A DNA stretch of 12,601 nt from DATIKM01 sp035477595 (GTDB lineage: Bacteria > Armatimonadota > Chthonomonadetes > Chthonomonadales > CAJBBX01): the NCBI GenBank assembly GCA_035477595.1, contig DATIKM010000069.1, positions 1 through 12,601 of the forward strand, in the 5' to 3' direction. Position 1 is the stretch's first letter. Every line of letters starts with the position of its first letter. Under the pieces are notes generated by a model. The model ran no database searches. It worked only from the letters and a program-made list of their open reading frames with translations, and had not been told where the DNA came from. Below, one piece after another: positions 1 to 7,722 of this stretch. The position numbers and the translations under genes were made by a program.

Positions 1-1560
1 GATCGGTCTCGGCAGCGGCCCGCTATTGCCGATGCACGTCGTGCACCCGTAGCCCACGAGGTTGAACCCGACCAGCTCGAGGAATGGGAGGACACCTGCC
101 TCGTCCAGGTACTTCGTAACCACACGGCTCCCCGGAGCCAGCGAGGTCTTTACCCAGGGCTTGCGCCGGACGCCCCGATCCACGGCCTTCTGCGCGAGCA
201 GGCCCGCCGCCAGCATCACCGATGGGTTCGACGTGTTGGCGCAGCTCGTGATGGCGGCGATCACCACCGCCCCGTGGTTCAGGGTGAACGCCTTGCCGTC
301 GAGCTCGACCGGCACCCCTGAGACATGCACCGCACCAGGACGGACGGCGGCCGGGCCGGCGATCGCTGGCAGCGCCTCGCGGAAGCTAGCGGCGGCTCGT
401 GAGAGGGGAATGCGGTCATGCGGCCGCCGAGGGCCGGCGATGCTCGTCTCGACGCTACGCAAGTCCAGCTCGACGACCGCGCTGTAGGTGGCCTCCGGCG
501 CATCCGCGTCGGCGTAGAGCCCCTGAGCGCGCGCGTAGCGCTCGACGAGGTCCACTTGCTCCTCCGTGCGACCCGTGAGGCGCAGATAGGCGATCGTCTC
601 GTGGTCGATAGGGAAGATGCCGCAGGTCGCGCCGTATTCCGGCGCCATGTTGGCGAGCGTCGCGCGGTCCGCGAGTGGCATGCCGGCCAGGCCTGGGCCG
701 AAGAACTCCACGAAGCGACCGACCACGCCGTGGCGGCGCAGCATCTCGGTGACCGTGAGGACAAGGTCCGTGGCGGTGGCCCCTTCGCACAGCGCGCCCA
801 TCAGGCGGAAGCCTACGACCTGGGGCACGAGCATCGAGATGGGCTGACCGAGCATGGCCGCCTCCGCCTCGATTCCACCGACGCCCCAACCCAGCACTCC
901 GAGCCCGTTCACCATGGTCGTATGGGAATCGGTCCCTACGAGCGTGTCCGGGAACGCCACAGGGGCGCTGTCCTCGCCCTGTGCACACACCACGCGGGCA
1001 AGGTGCTCGAGGTTCACCTGATGCACAATGCCTGTGTTCGGTGGCACCACGCGGAAATTGTCGAATGCCTTCTGGCCCCACTTCAGGAAGCTGTAGCGCT
1101 CTCGGTTGCGCTCATACTCCAGCCTCGTGTTCTGGCTCAGCGCGTCTCCGCTGCCGTAGGCATCCACGTGTACCGAATGGTCAATCACCAGCTCGACCGG
1201 CTGTAGGGGGCTGACCCGCGACGGGTCGCCACCCAGGTCGACGACTGCCTGGCGCATCGCCGCTAGGTCGACGACACACGGGACCCCGGTGAAGTCCTGC
1301 AGCAACACCCGCGCAGGCGTGAAGGCTATCTCGCTGCTCGGATCGGCGGTGGGATCCCAGCGCGCGACTGCGAGGATGTGGTCCGCCGTGACGGTGACGC
1401 CGTCCTCGTGTCGAAGGAGGTTCTCTAGAAGGATGCGGATGCAGTAGGGCAGGCGCGCGACCGACACGCCGTGGGCGTCGAGGGCCGACAGCCTGTAGTA
1501 GGTGTACTCGCGCCCGCACGACGCCAGGCGACCGGCGGCGCCGAAGGAGTTGGCACTCAC
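1..1560 (-). CDS. acnA: Aconitate hydratase AcnA, N-terminal 520 codons (cut by window edge)
   Basis: Aconitase of the AcnA/IRP1 type interconverts citrate and isocitrate through cis-aconitate in the cytoplasmic TCA cycle, using a [4Fe-4S] cluster. Reading the minus strand from GTG at 1560 gives an uninterrupted frame to the window edge. It opens with SANSFGAAGRL and contains DHSVHVDAYGSGD, GTDSHTTMVNGLGVLGWGVGG, TSCANTSNPSVM and GYGCTTCIGNSGPL. The three cluster cysteines are visible at C440, C506 and C509, almost the same numbering as IRP1 C437, C503 and C506. The GTG start is chosen because GGGAGG sits 8 nt upstream and the family begins here; a GTG three codons earlier would overlap that ribosome site. 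AcnA proteins are near 890 residues, so the C-terminal swivelling domain lies outside. It lies 174 bp downstream of nuoI in the same direction; I found no clear promoter in that gap, so co-transcription with nuoBI is possible. Identity is very secure. Confidence 0.96.
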   Translation of the reverse strand, partial: MSANSFGAAGRLASCGREYTYYRLSALDAHGVSVARLPYCIRILLENLLRHEDGVTVTADHILAVARWDPTADPSSEIAFTPARVLLQDFTGVPCVVDLAAMRQAVVDLGGDPSRVSPLQPVELVIDHSVHVDAYGSGDALSQNTRLEYERNRERYSFLKWGQKAFDNFRVVPPNTGIVHQVNLEHLARVVCAQGEDSAPVAFPDTLVGTDSHTTMVNGLGVLGWGVGGIEAEAAMLGQPISMLVPQVVGFRLMGALCEGATATDLVLTVTEMLRRHGVVGRFVEFFGPGLAGMPLADRATLANMAPEYGATCGIFPIDHETIAYLRLTGRTEEQVDLVERYARAQGLYADADAPEATYSAVVELDLRSVETSIAGPRRPHDRIPLSRAAASFREALPAIAGPAAVRPGAVHVSGVPVELDGKAFTLNHGAVVIAAITSCANTSNPSVMLAAGLLAQKAVDRGVRRKPWVKTSLAPGSRVVTKYLDEAGVLPFLELVGFNLVGYGCTTCIGNSGPLPRPI

Positions 1561-1734
1561 GGTCTGCACCTCCCGGTGAGGGTTGGGGCTGCCCAGGGGC
1601 GTCGCGACCGGCGCGCGCCAGACCGGGGCACACCACTCGTACGCGACGCCTGCTAGAGCCACGCCTGCCGACATCAGTCAGCGTATTGGCCGCCCGTCGC
1701 CGTCAGCCGGGAAGGCCCCTGCGAGGCGCGATGG

Positions 1735-2265
1735 CTACGGGGCGGCGATCACCTCCGGACCGGATCGTGAGGTCACCGCCGGCGCCTTCCGCCCGGACCG
1801 AGGGGGCATCGGCTCCAGCAGCATCTCCTTCGTGTAGAGGAAATCGCGGCGTTCGTGGTCGGCCAGCTCAAAGTCCTTGCGCAGCGCGATGGCGCCTGTC
1901 GGACACGCCTCCTGGCAGTATCCGCAGAAGATGCACCGCAGCATGTTGATCTCGTAGCGGCGGGCGTAACGCTCGCCCGGCGAGTACCGCTCCGCGTCGG
2001 TGTTCTCCGAGGCATCCACGTAGATGCACCGCGCCGGGCACGCACCGGCGCACAGACTGCACCCGATGCACTTCTCCAAGCCGTTCTCGTAGCGCGTCAG
2101 ATAGTGGCGCCAACGCGTCCTTGCGAACTGCTCGCGGCGCTCCTCGGGGTACTGCACGGTGACCAGGTTCTGCTTCCGGGCGACCAGCATACCGACATAG
2201 TGCTTCAGCGTGAGGGCCATCCCTCGCGCGATGGGCTCGAACGTGTCACGAAGCGTCGATGGCAT
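1735..2265 (-). CDS. nuoI: NADH-quinone oxidoreductase subunit I (NuoI), 2x[4Fe-4S] protein
   Basis: NuoI carries clusters N6a and N6b and passes electrons through the peripheral arm of complex I toward NuoB. The 176-residue protein has the family N-terminal helix (GMALTLKHYV, residues 15-24) and two ferredoxin motifs: C66-x2-C69-x2-C72-x3-C76-P and C111-x2-C114-x2-C117-x3-C121-P. GLEKCIGCSLCAGACPARCI and the SPGERY segment near residue 95 are typical of NuoI rather than of hydrogenase ferredoxins. The C-terminal tail (about residues 150-176, rich in Pro, Ser and Arg) looks non-conserved. ATG at 2265 is 6 bp after the nuoB stop, with AGGA just upstream, so the two genes are almost certainly translated from one message. 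What is odd is the neighbour: nuoB is followed directly by nuoI, and acnA follows instead of nuoJ. Confidence 0.95.
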   Translation of the reverse strand: MPSTLRDTFEPIARGMALTLKHYVGMLVARKQNLVTVQYPEERREQFARTRWRHYLTRYENGLEKCIGCSLCAGACPARCIYVDASENTDAERYSPGERYARRYEINMLRCIFCGYCQEACPTGAIALRKDFELADHERRDFLYTKEMLLEPMPPRSGRKAPAVTSRSGPEVIAAP

Positions 2266-2271
2266 GGCGTC

Positions 2272-2823
2272 CTACGCCCTCAGCGTCGGGGACAGGTCCA
2301 GGAGCCGGCCCGACGGCCCGGTCCGGATCTGCTCCTGAAGCTTGATGATTCCATAGATAAGCGCATCGGGGCTCGGGGGGCAGCCCGGTACGTACACATC
2401 TACCGGCACGATCTGGTCGACCCCCTGGATAATGGCGTAGTTGTTGTACACGCCACCCGACGACGCGCAGGCTCCCATGGCGATGACCCACTTTGGGTTC
2501 GGCATCTGGTCGTAGATCTGGCGGAGCACCGGGCCGATCTTCGTTGAGACACGTCCCGCGACGATCATCACGTCGGCCTGTCTCGGAGACGCGCGGAACA
2601 CCTCTGCCCCGAAGCGCGCAAGGTCGAAGCGGGAGGCAGCTGACGCCATCATCTCGATCGCGCAGCAGGCCAGGCCAAAGGTGAGAGGCCACAGGCTGTT
2701 GCGGCGCGCCCAGCTCACCAACTCGTCCAGGCGCGCAAGCTGACACACCTGACCTACAGGTCCCAGCACCGGAGCAGCCACACTCGAGTCGTGCGCGCCG
2801 ATCTCCACGGTTCTGCGGCTCAT
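2272..2823 (-). CDS. nuoB: NADH-quinone oxidoreductase subunit B (NuoB), N2 cluster subunit
   Basis: NuoB holds cluster N2, the terminal iron-sulfur centre that reduces quinone in complex I. The 183-residue protein shows LACCAIEMM with the tandem cysteines C53-C54, GACASSGGVYNNYAI with C119, and VYVPGCPPSPDALIYGI with C148, which are all four N2 ligands. PKWVIAMGACASSGG and GVDQIVPVDVYVPG are classic NuoB sequences and argue against a NiFe-hydrogenase small-subunit relative. The ATG at 2823 is preferred because AAGGGAG lies about 5 nt upstream and the family length fits. The same frame stays open for about 147 further codons upstream, but that translation is low-complexity and unlike NuoB, so it is taken as chance in GC-rich DNA. 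It is the first gene of a nuoB-nuoI pair, with a candidate promoter about 135 bp upstream. Confidence 0.95.
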   Translation of the reverse strand: MSRRTVEIGAHDSSVAAPVLGPVGQVCQLARLDELVSWARRNSLWPLTFGLACCAIEMMASAASRFDLARFGAEVFRASPRQADVMIVAGRVSTKIGPVLRQIYDQMPNPKWVIAMGACASSGGVYNNYAIIQGVDQIVPVDVYVPGCPPSPDALIYGIIKLQEQIRTGPSGRLLDLSPTLRA

Positions 2824-3166
2824 CGCGTCTCCCTTGCGGGGCTCCCGACGACACCTTATGTAATACCTGCTGTGCGCGCGCGTGCTGGTCTTTGCCGGCC
2901 TCCGCTTCCCGAAAGGTAGCGGACGACGTTTGCACAGGCTAAGCGCAAGCCCCCGATATTCTAGCCGCTTTCCGGGCGCCAGGCAACACGGAACGCGCGC
3001 TCGTGAGATCTGGTCTGCGGAGAAGGGCAGAGGGATGTGCGTGCAGTCGTCGGTACGGCTTGAGGGCGGTTGAGTGCCGGGGTTGACTACGGCGAAGGGC
3101 TGGCGGCTGGAGCGATCTGGTTTGCTAGGATTGATGGATAAGATGACAGATGGTGATGTATAAGGA
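2824..3166. other. Intergenic region between the barrel gene and nuoB
   Basis: This 343-bp stretch lies between the stop of the barrel gene and the start of nuoB, both on the minus strand. The left half holds a candidate minus-strand promoter and an approximately 130-nt leader for nuoB. I looked for a stem-loop followed by T-run downstream of the barrel gene's stop and saw none. The open frame running through it on the minus strand translates to Pro/Ser/Arg-rich sequence with no recognisable family. Confidence 0.6.
2958..2986 (-). promoter_or_regulatory. Candidate sigma70-type promoter for nuoB-nuoI
   Basis: On the minus strand TTGCCT (complement of 2981-2986) and TAGAAT (complement of 2958-2963) are separated by exactly 17 bp. 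They match the -35 and -10 consensus at 4/6 and 5/6 positions. Transcription would start near 2951, leaving a leader of about 130 nt before nuoB. In DNA this GC-rich an AT-rich hexamer at ideal spacing stands out, but it is a by-eye call. Confidence 0.45.
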
Positions 3167-6100
3167 TTAGAACCGAACCCTGTAGTCAAGGTTCGTCCGC
3201 AGCTCGTTCGGCTGGCCGTTCTGATGCATCGTGAAGGCGGAGTTGATGGACACGAAGTTGTCGTTGTCAACCTGGCGGTCGTAGCCCAGCCGCAGCGTGT
3301 GGGAGTTGGTGTCGGCCCCGTTCACAGTGTTGATGTCGACGCTGTAACCAACCTGGACGGACGCGAGGCGGTCAACCTTGCCGGTCAGCAGGGCGCCGAA
3401 CCGGTTGGTCATCACCCGCTGGGCCATGTTCGTCATCGTCGTGTAGTCGACAGACAGGTTTGCGGACCCGCCGAGGTCACGCCGCAGCGAGAATGCCGAC
3501 GTCGTGACGGGCTTGAGCTGGCCATTCGGGCCCGTCGGCAGCGACGAGAAGGCGTAGGTCAGGTTGGTGCGCCGGTCCATCCGGTAGGACAGGTTGTACT
3601 GGCGGATGAGCTGGAGCGCTCCGCGGTTCGTGTTGCGCGCCGAGTACATCAGGCTCGCATGGAACGGCAGCTTCGGGTTAGGGTCGGTCGTGAAGCTGAA
3701 CGTGCGGGCCTGCGCGCTGTTGTTCCTAGGGTCGAGCATTCCGCCGTACTCGAACGCGATCTGGTTTCGGCCGAGCATCCCCTGCACGCGGCCAGCCACC
3801 ATCTCGCTCGTCAGGCGGCCCCGCTCCTGGACAGACGTGTAGCGCGTCGTGAGCGTGACCTGCCGCAGGCCAAGTGCGTTGCCGGGCTTCGCGTTGCTGA
3901 TCGCGATCTCGCGGGTCGAGCGCACGTGGGCGCCAGCCTGCTTGGTCTCGCTGAACGTGCCAGCCACGTTGAGGTTGGGCGTCGCCATTCCGCTCAGCGT
4001 GTAGGACTGGGTCGTCGCGTCCTGCCCGTTGTTGGTGCCGGTCATGGCGTAGGACCCGCTGAAGTTCAGGCCGCGGTGCACCTGCCAGTTCCAGAACAGG
4101 GCGTTGGTGTCGGTCGACGGCTCGTCGCCGCGGTCCACCGAGAGCTTGTTGAAGCGCAGCCCCAGCGACCGGCTGGCGCGGTAGTTTAGGTCGAGCTGCG
4201 TGGTGTTCTCAAACCGGTCGCTCCCGATCTGGGACCGCCTGGTCTCCGCAAGCAGGTTGTTCGGCTTCGAGCGGTCGGTCTGGAGGCCCAGGAAGTTGGT
4301 GACGACCTTGGGCTGGTCCGCGCCGGCCGCGACGGAGCTGACCACGTCGTGGAACGCGCTCACCCTCATGCCATTGGCAAACTGCTGCTGCGCGCCCAGC
4401 ATGGTGCGGGTGCGTCCGTCCCGGACCCGTCCGTCGTGCCGGTTCGCATTGCCCTCGGTCAGGAAGTTCAGGCCGCCGCCGCGGTTCAACTGCCACACCA
4501 GGTTGTGCCGAAACGCGTTCCGCGCCTCGTCGGTCCGCATGTTGCGGGCGTCGTAGCTGTAGGTGTCCAGCGTCACGTTCCGCAGCGAGGTCACCTTGCC
4601 CGTGACGGCCATCCGGCGGAAGCCGCGCTCGCCCTCGATGCTGGCCCTCTCGGCATCCGACAGGCCCGCCATATCGCGCGCGCGCGTAAAGGCTTCATCG
4701 ATCTCCGCCAGATCGACGCGCGCCTCCAGCTTGTGGCCCGCATAGGCGAACGACTGGCGCGACATGCCGGCCGTAGCGTCACTGGCCGTGAGCTGAGAGA
4801 AGTTGAGCGACGACGCCTTGTTGAGACGCAGATTCAGGCCCATGGCGGTGCGACGCATGCCGCGCTCGTTGGCGAACTGCGATCGCTCAAAGTCGCTGAG
4901 ACTGCCCAGACGCCCGAAGGAGTCGGATATCCGCTGGTCGAGGAAGCTCGCCGCGAAGTTCGCGCCGCTCAGGTTGAGCGCTTGCCGCTGAATCGCGCCT
5001 CTGCCGTCCTGGATGCCGAACTGGTTGAACTGGTAGCCGCCCGCCTTGCCGAAGGTGCCATCGAGCGATAGTCGCCGGCGCTCAAGACCTGCCTCGAGCG
5101 CGATCTGTTGTCTGTCCTTCGCCGTGACCTCGGCGGCTGTCGCCTTCGGGTTGAACTGCCGCCGGATGTCGAGGGCCAGAGCGGTCTTGTCTGCGTCGCT
5201 CAGGTCATTCAGGCGTGCAAAACCGCGGTCCGCGCGGCGCTCGCTCATCGCCACGTTAAAGCGGGCGCTGGTGAAATCGAGCGTCTGGCTGCTCACGCTT
5301 CCCGTGCGGTCACCGATCGAGGACTGGCCGAACCCGAGCGCGCCGCCCTTGCCCATGGCTAGACCAAGGGCCAGGTTTGTGCGGCTGACGCCTCGCTCGC
5401 GAGCCCATTGACCAACCTCCGCCTCGCGCAGGCTCCTGAATGCCTGGAAGCCCGAGTCGACCCGCTGCGTGTTGTACTGGAGGTTCAGACCACCGGCTTT
5501 GTAGTTGATGCCCTGCCGAACGATCTGGCCCGTGGCATCGTTGATGGTGTCCCAGTCGAAGCCAAAGCTCGAGGCCTTGCCTGTCTGGAGTGCCATCCCA
5601 AGCCCGAGGCGCCGTATGCCGCGCTCGCGCTCGAGCGCACCGATGAGCCCGAGGCTCTCGGCATTGCCGGCGTGCGCGCCGCGCATTGCCTGGAACCCGT
5701 TGAACGTTGCGCCCACGTCCTGGTAGTTGGCGCGGAACGAGGCTGCGCCGGATTTCACGTTCAGGTTCTGCACGATCAGGTGGCCGCCGCGCGCCTGGCT
5801 GGCGTTCGGCCGCGCCTGGGCAACCCTGGTCACCGGGTCCACGATGCGGTTGGCGTTGCTGTCGGCCGGGCTGCTGAAGTACATCAGGCCGCTGAGGCTG
5901 CCTCCCGACCCGAGCCTGCTGTTCATGCTGAGGCCGTACGTGGTGAAGTCGAGTCCACCAGGCCCAGCAGCGGAGATGCCGTACGACAGGTTGAGGGCGG
6001 TCCCACCGACCTGGAACGCAAGCCCGGGGGCCGCGACAGCCGAACGTGCTCCGTCGGCCGAAGGCACGTAGGAGTAGGAGACGCGGATGGAGTCCATCCG

Positions 6101-6469
6101 TCGGACCGGCTCGGCGAAGAACAAGCTGCCGTTGACAGGGTCCACGTAGTAGTCGACGTTGCGCCTCAGCGTGCGGGCGCCCACCGACACGCGGAGCGTG
6201 TCGGGCACCAGTCCGCCGTGCGTAAGCACGTAGCCGGCGCGCGTCCCGTTGCCGCGCAGCACTTCTGTGCGCGAAACGGCCCGCTGAGTCGGCGTGCCCT
6301 TGGCGTCGAGATAAGGCAGCCTCTGCTCCAGCACGCCGAAGGCGTTCGGCCGCGGGCCACTGATGGCGGGCCCGGGGACCGTCGTCTCAGACGCGGCGAC
6401 GCCGCCACAGCCAATCGCCGCGGCGGCCAGGAGAGCGCTTATAACCCGCTGACGCTTCGTCGTCCTCAT
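3167..6469 (-). CDS. Large repeat-containing predicted outer-membrane beta-barrel protein
   Basis: I do not recognise a named family. The 1,100-residue protein starts with a basic n-region (MRTTKRQR) and a hydrophobic core, a signal peptide ending near residue 27. C21 in AAIGC makes a lipoprotein signal conceivable, though the -3 residue is poor. Residues about 63-134 form a small beta domain with LRVSVGARTLRRNVDYYVDP and GSLFF, recalling the G-x-x-L-x(4)-DY-x-VD units of SprA-like surface proteins. Residues about 254-660 carry five repeats of about 76-82 residues (annotated separately). The remainder is alternating amphipathic strands with Asn/Thr/Ser-rich turns, ending DYRVRF: a terminal Phe is the BAM-recognition hallmark of outer-membrane barrels. 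ATG at 6469 is chosen over one 20 codons upstream because GAGGTG lies 6 nt before it and the signal peptide starts there. It is 65 bp behind the anti-sigma gene, probably in one operon. The outer-membrane location is inference; a porin, secretion or adhesion role cannot be told apart. Confidence 0.8.
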   Translation of the reverse strand: MRTTKRQRVISALLAAAAIGCGGVAASETTVPGPAISGPRPNAFGVLEQRLPYLDAKGTPTQRAVSRTEVLRGNGTRAGYVLTHGGLVPDTLRVSVGARTLRRNVDYYVDPVNGSLFFAEPVRRMDSIRVSYSYVPSADGARSAVAAPGLAFQVGGTALNLSYGISAAGPGGLDFTTYGLSMNSRLGSGGSLSGLMYFSSPADSNANRIVDPVTRVAQARPNASQARGGHLIVQNLNVKSGAASFRANYQDVGATFNGFQAMRGAHAGNAESLGLIGALERERGIRRLGLGMALQTGKASSFGFDWDTINDATGQIVRQGINYKAGGLNLQYNTQRVDSGFQAFRSLREAEVGQWARERGVSRTNLALGLAMGKGGALGFGQSSIGDRTGSVSSQTLDFTSARFNVAMSERRADRGFARLNDLSDADKTALALDIRRQFNPKATAAEVTAKDRQQIALEAGLERRRLSLDGTFGKAGGYQFNQFGIQDGRGAIQRQALNLSGANFAASFLDQRISDSFGRLGSLSDFERSQFANERGMRRTAMGLNLRLNKASSLNFSQLTASDATAGMSRQSFAYAGHKLEARVDLAEIDEAFTRARDMAGLSDAERASIEGERGFRRMAVTGKVTSLRNVTLDTYSYDARNMRTDEARNAFRHNLVWQLNRGGGLNFLTEGNANRHDGRVRDGRTRTMLGAQQQFANGMRVSAFHDVVSSVAAGADQPKVVTNFLGLQTDRSKPNNLLAETRRSQIGSDRFENTTQLDLNYRASRSLGLRFNKLSVDRGDEPSTDTNALFWNWQVHRGLNFSGSYAMTGTNNGQDATTQSYTLSGMATPNLNVAGTFSETKQAGAHVRSTREIAISNAKPGNALGLRQVTLTTRYTSVQERGRLTSEMVAGRVQGMLGRNQIAFEYGGMLDPRNNSAQARTFSFTTDPNPKLPFHASLMYSARNTNRGALQLIRQYNLSYRMDRRTNLTYAFSSLPTGPNGQLKPVTTSAFSLRRDLGGSANLSVDYTTMTNMAQRVMTNRFGALLTGKVDRLASVQVGYSVDINTVNGADTNSHTLRLGYDRQVDNDNFVSINSAFTMHQNGQPNELRTNLDYRVRF
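4490..5710 (-). repeat. Five tandem ~76-82-residue repeats inside the barrel protein
   Basis: Each unit begins with an aromatic segment (GFQAMRG, GFQAFRS, GFARLND, SFGRLGS, AFTRARD at protein residues about 258, 340, 416, 517 and 593). A short helix-like stretch resembling LSDAER then leads to an ERG-x-RR block (about residues 281, 357, 462, 533 and 612), and the unit closes with two or three beta strands (LGLGMALQTGKASSFGF and equivalents). Spacing is about 76-82 residues, except that unit 3 carries an insertion of roughly 25-30 residues before its degenerate LERRR block. The copies are diverged in sequence, so this is an old protein-level duplication rather than a recent DNA repeat. Confidence 0.75.
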
Positions 6470-6534
6470 CGTGGCACCTCGCCTTACCGGTGCGTCCATC
6501 ATCCTCTGGCTGGTATGCGATCCACTCAACGGCT

Positions 6535-7464
6535 CTAGAAGGTGCTGCGGATAACGTCAACGCGGATCTGGCGGTCCTTCATGCTCTGCAGCACCTCGGC
6601 GCTCAGTGCGTCGCCCTGCTGCTGCCTCAGCGACCGCCTCAGGTCCGCAAGAGTAGCCACCTGGCCGGGGCTCAACGAGCGCGAGGACACGAGCTGCACG
6701 CGCGTCGTCTCCGCGGGCTGCACCTCGGCGGTCATCACCGTGATGCTGGGCTCGGGCTCGATCACGGGCGCCGGCTCGGGCATGGCCGGTGCGGCATCGC
6801 CGAGGTCCGGAAGGTCGAGCAGGCTCGGCGCGACCGGCTGGGCATCGCCAACCTTCACAACGGGCCGCGGGCGGACTGCACTGGCGCGGGCGACGCGGAC
6901 CGTGCCCGTCGTCACGCGGCCGGTGGAGGCGATGCGCACGCGCCGCACGCCATCGGATGCGTTGGTGCGGGGGGCAGGCCGGGCCGGCTCGCGCAGCGCG
7001 TCGAGGCCGCGGGGGTCGTCGCCTGCCGTCGTTGGGTATGCCAGCTCGATCGGCTGGCTCTCAGCGATGACCGCCGCACCGACAGGCTGGTAGGCGACCG
7101 GGCTCGGCAGGGGGCTGTCGTTGCGGACGGCAACCATCGTGAGGGCAGCGGCCGCACCAGCGGCGGCGAGGGCGCCGTACCGCGCGGGCACGGGGGACAG
7201 AGCGCGCCGCACCGCCGAGCCGATCCGCTCCGCGAGCGTCGGGCGGCTCACCGTGGCGGCGAAGATCGCCTCGCGCATGGCAGGCGGCGGGGACACCTCG
7301 GGCACGCCGCTCAGCGTCACGGCAGTGCTCCGAAGGAACGCAAGGTCCGAAGCGCAGTTGGGGCACTCAGCGATGTGCGCTTCCACCATCGCTGCCTCAG
7401 TGTTGCTGGCCTCGCTGTCCGCATAGGCGGAGAGCAGTCCCCAGACGCGGTCACAGCACTCCAT
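6535..7464 (-). CDS. Zinc-finger anti-sigma factor (ZAS-domain, single-pass membrane protein)
   Basis: Anti-sigma factors of this class hold an ECF sigma factor at the membrane until a signal releases it. The 309-residue protein begins MECCDRVWGLLSAYADSE and has H30-x3-C34-x2-C37, the HxxxCxxC zinc motif, with C3 or C4 as the likely fourth ligand. A hydrophobic segment at residues about 96-113 (LAAAGAAAALTMVAV) would cross the inner membrane. The outer part is Pro/Ala/Glu-rich (PEPAPVIEPEP near 230) and ends in a charged helical stretch (LSPGQVATLADLRRSLRQQQ). ATG at 7464 is chosen because AGGAGG lies 5 nt upstream and family members start this way. A start at 7524 also has an AGGAG and cannot be excluded. 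No sigma gene adjoins it: upstream is a divergent phosphotransferase. The barrel gene follows 65 bp downstream, suggesting an envelope-related operon. Function as an anti-sigma factor is inferred from the domain only. Confidence 0.82.
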   Translation of the reverse strand: MECCDRVWGLLSAYADSEASNTEAAMVEAHIAECPNCASDLAFLRSTAVTLSGVPEVSPPPAMREAIFAATVSRPTLAERIGSAVRRALSPVPARYGALAAAGAAAALTMVAVRNDSPLPSPVAYQPVGAAVIAESQPIELAYPTTAGDDPRGLDALREPARPAPRTNASDGVRRVRIASTGRVTTGTVRVARASAVRPRPVVKVGDAQPVAPSLLDLPDLGDAAPAMPEPAPVIEPEPSITVMTAEVQPAETTRVQLVSSRSLSPGQVATLADLRRSLRQQQGDALSAEVLQSMKDRQIRVDVIRSTF

Positions 7465-7469
7465 CGTCT

Positions 7470-7475
7470 CCTCCT
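7470..7475 (-). promoter_or_regulatory. Strong ribosome binding site deciding the anti-sigma start
   Basis: On the minus strand AGGAGG is followed by AGACG and then ATG at 7464, a perfect Shine-Dalgarno hexamer at 5-nt spacing. It favours the shorter start over the ATG at 7524, whose AGGAG is 8 nt away. Confidence 0.7.
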
Positions 7476-7662
7476 GTCCGTCGTTGAACCGAACGTTCTG
7501 CTGACCGAACTCGTCGTTCTTCATCTCACTGGCTCCTGATCAGGGGATCTAGAATGGCGTTACTGAGGCTTGTGACACCGCCGGGCCGGCGATGTTGCGA
7601 CGGATTCGCGTGCGCGTATACACAATATGCGCGCGTGTCGAGCGCCGCCTGCCGAAGCTGCC

Positions 7663-7691
7663 TTGACCCGCTTTGGCGCTGGCCCTATAAT
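7663..7691 (+). promoter_or_regulatory. Near-consensus sigma70 promoter of the phosphotransferase gene
   Basis: TTGACC (7663-7668) and TATAAT (7686-7691) are separated by exactly 17 bp, matching consensus at 5/6 and 6/6 positions. Predicted transcription starts near 7698. This rules out the upstream ATGs at 7627 and 7690 as starts of the next gene, because they fall before or inside the promoter, and supports a downstream TTG start. Confidence 0.75.
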
Positions 7692-7722
7692 GGGCCGGCC
7701 CAATGAGAGGGGCGGCCGGCCC
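7691..7722. repeat. Paired GGCCGGCC palindromes at the transcription start (candidate operator)
   Basis: TGGGCCGGCCCA (7691-7702) is a perfect 12-bp palindrome that overlaps the last base of the -10 element. A second GGCCGGCC lies at 7714-7721. The centres are 21 bp apart, two helical turns. This geometry would suit two repressor dimers on one DNA face. A related inverted repeat, CGCCGG-G-CCGGCG, is at 7579-7591. No regulator is identified. Confidence 0.35.

Noticed and set aside
418..1206. Plus-strand open frame of 262 codons over acnA
   Set aside because: Antisense to the aconitase frame, which carries unmistakable family motifs throughout.
2824..3270. Possible 149-codon N-terminal extension of nuoB
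   Set aside because: The open frame is chance: the translation is Ser/Pro/Arg-rich, a promoter candidate lies within it, and ATG 2823 has a strong ribosome site and family-like start.
3224..4189. Plus-strand open frame of 321 codons opposite the barrel gene
   Set aside because: Low-complexity Val/Arg/Gly sequence, no ribosome site of note, antisense to a well-supported coding frame.
5408..6538. Long plus-strand open frame (376 codons) opposite the barrel gene
   Set aside because: Its translation is Arg/Val/Ala/His-rich with no family signature and mirrors the codon structure of the real minus-strand gene; typical antisense shadow in GC-rich DNA.
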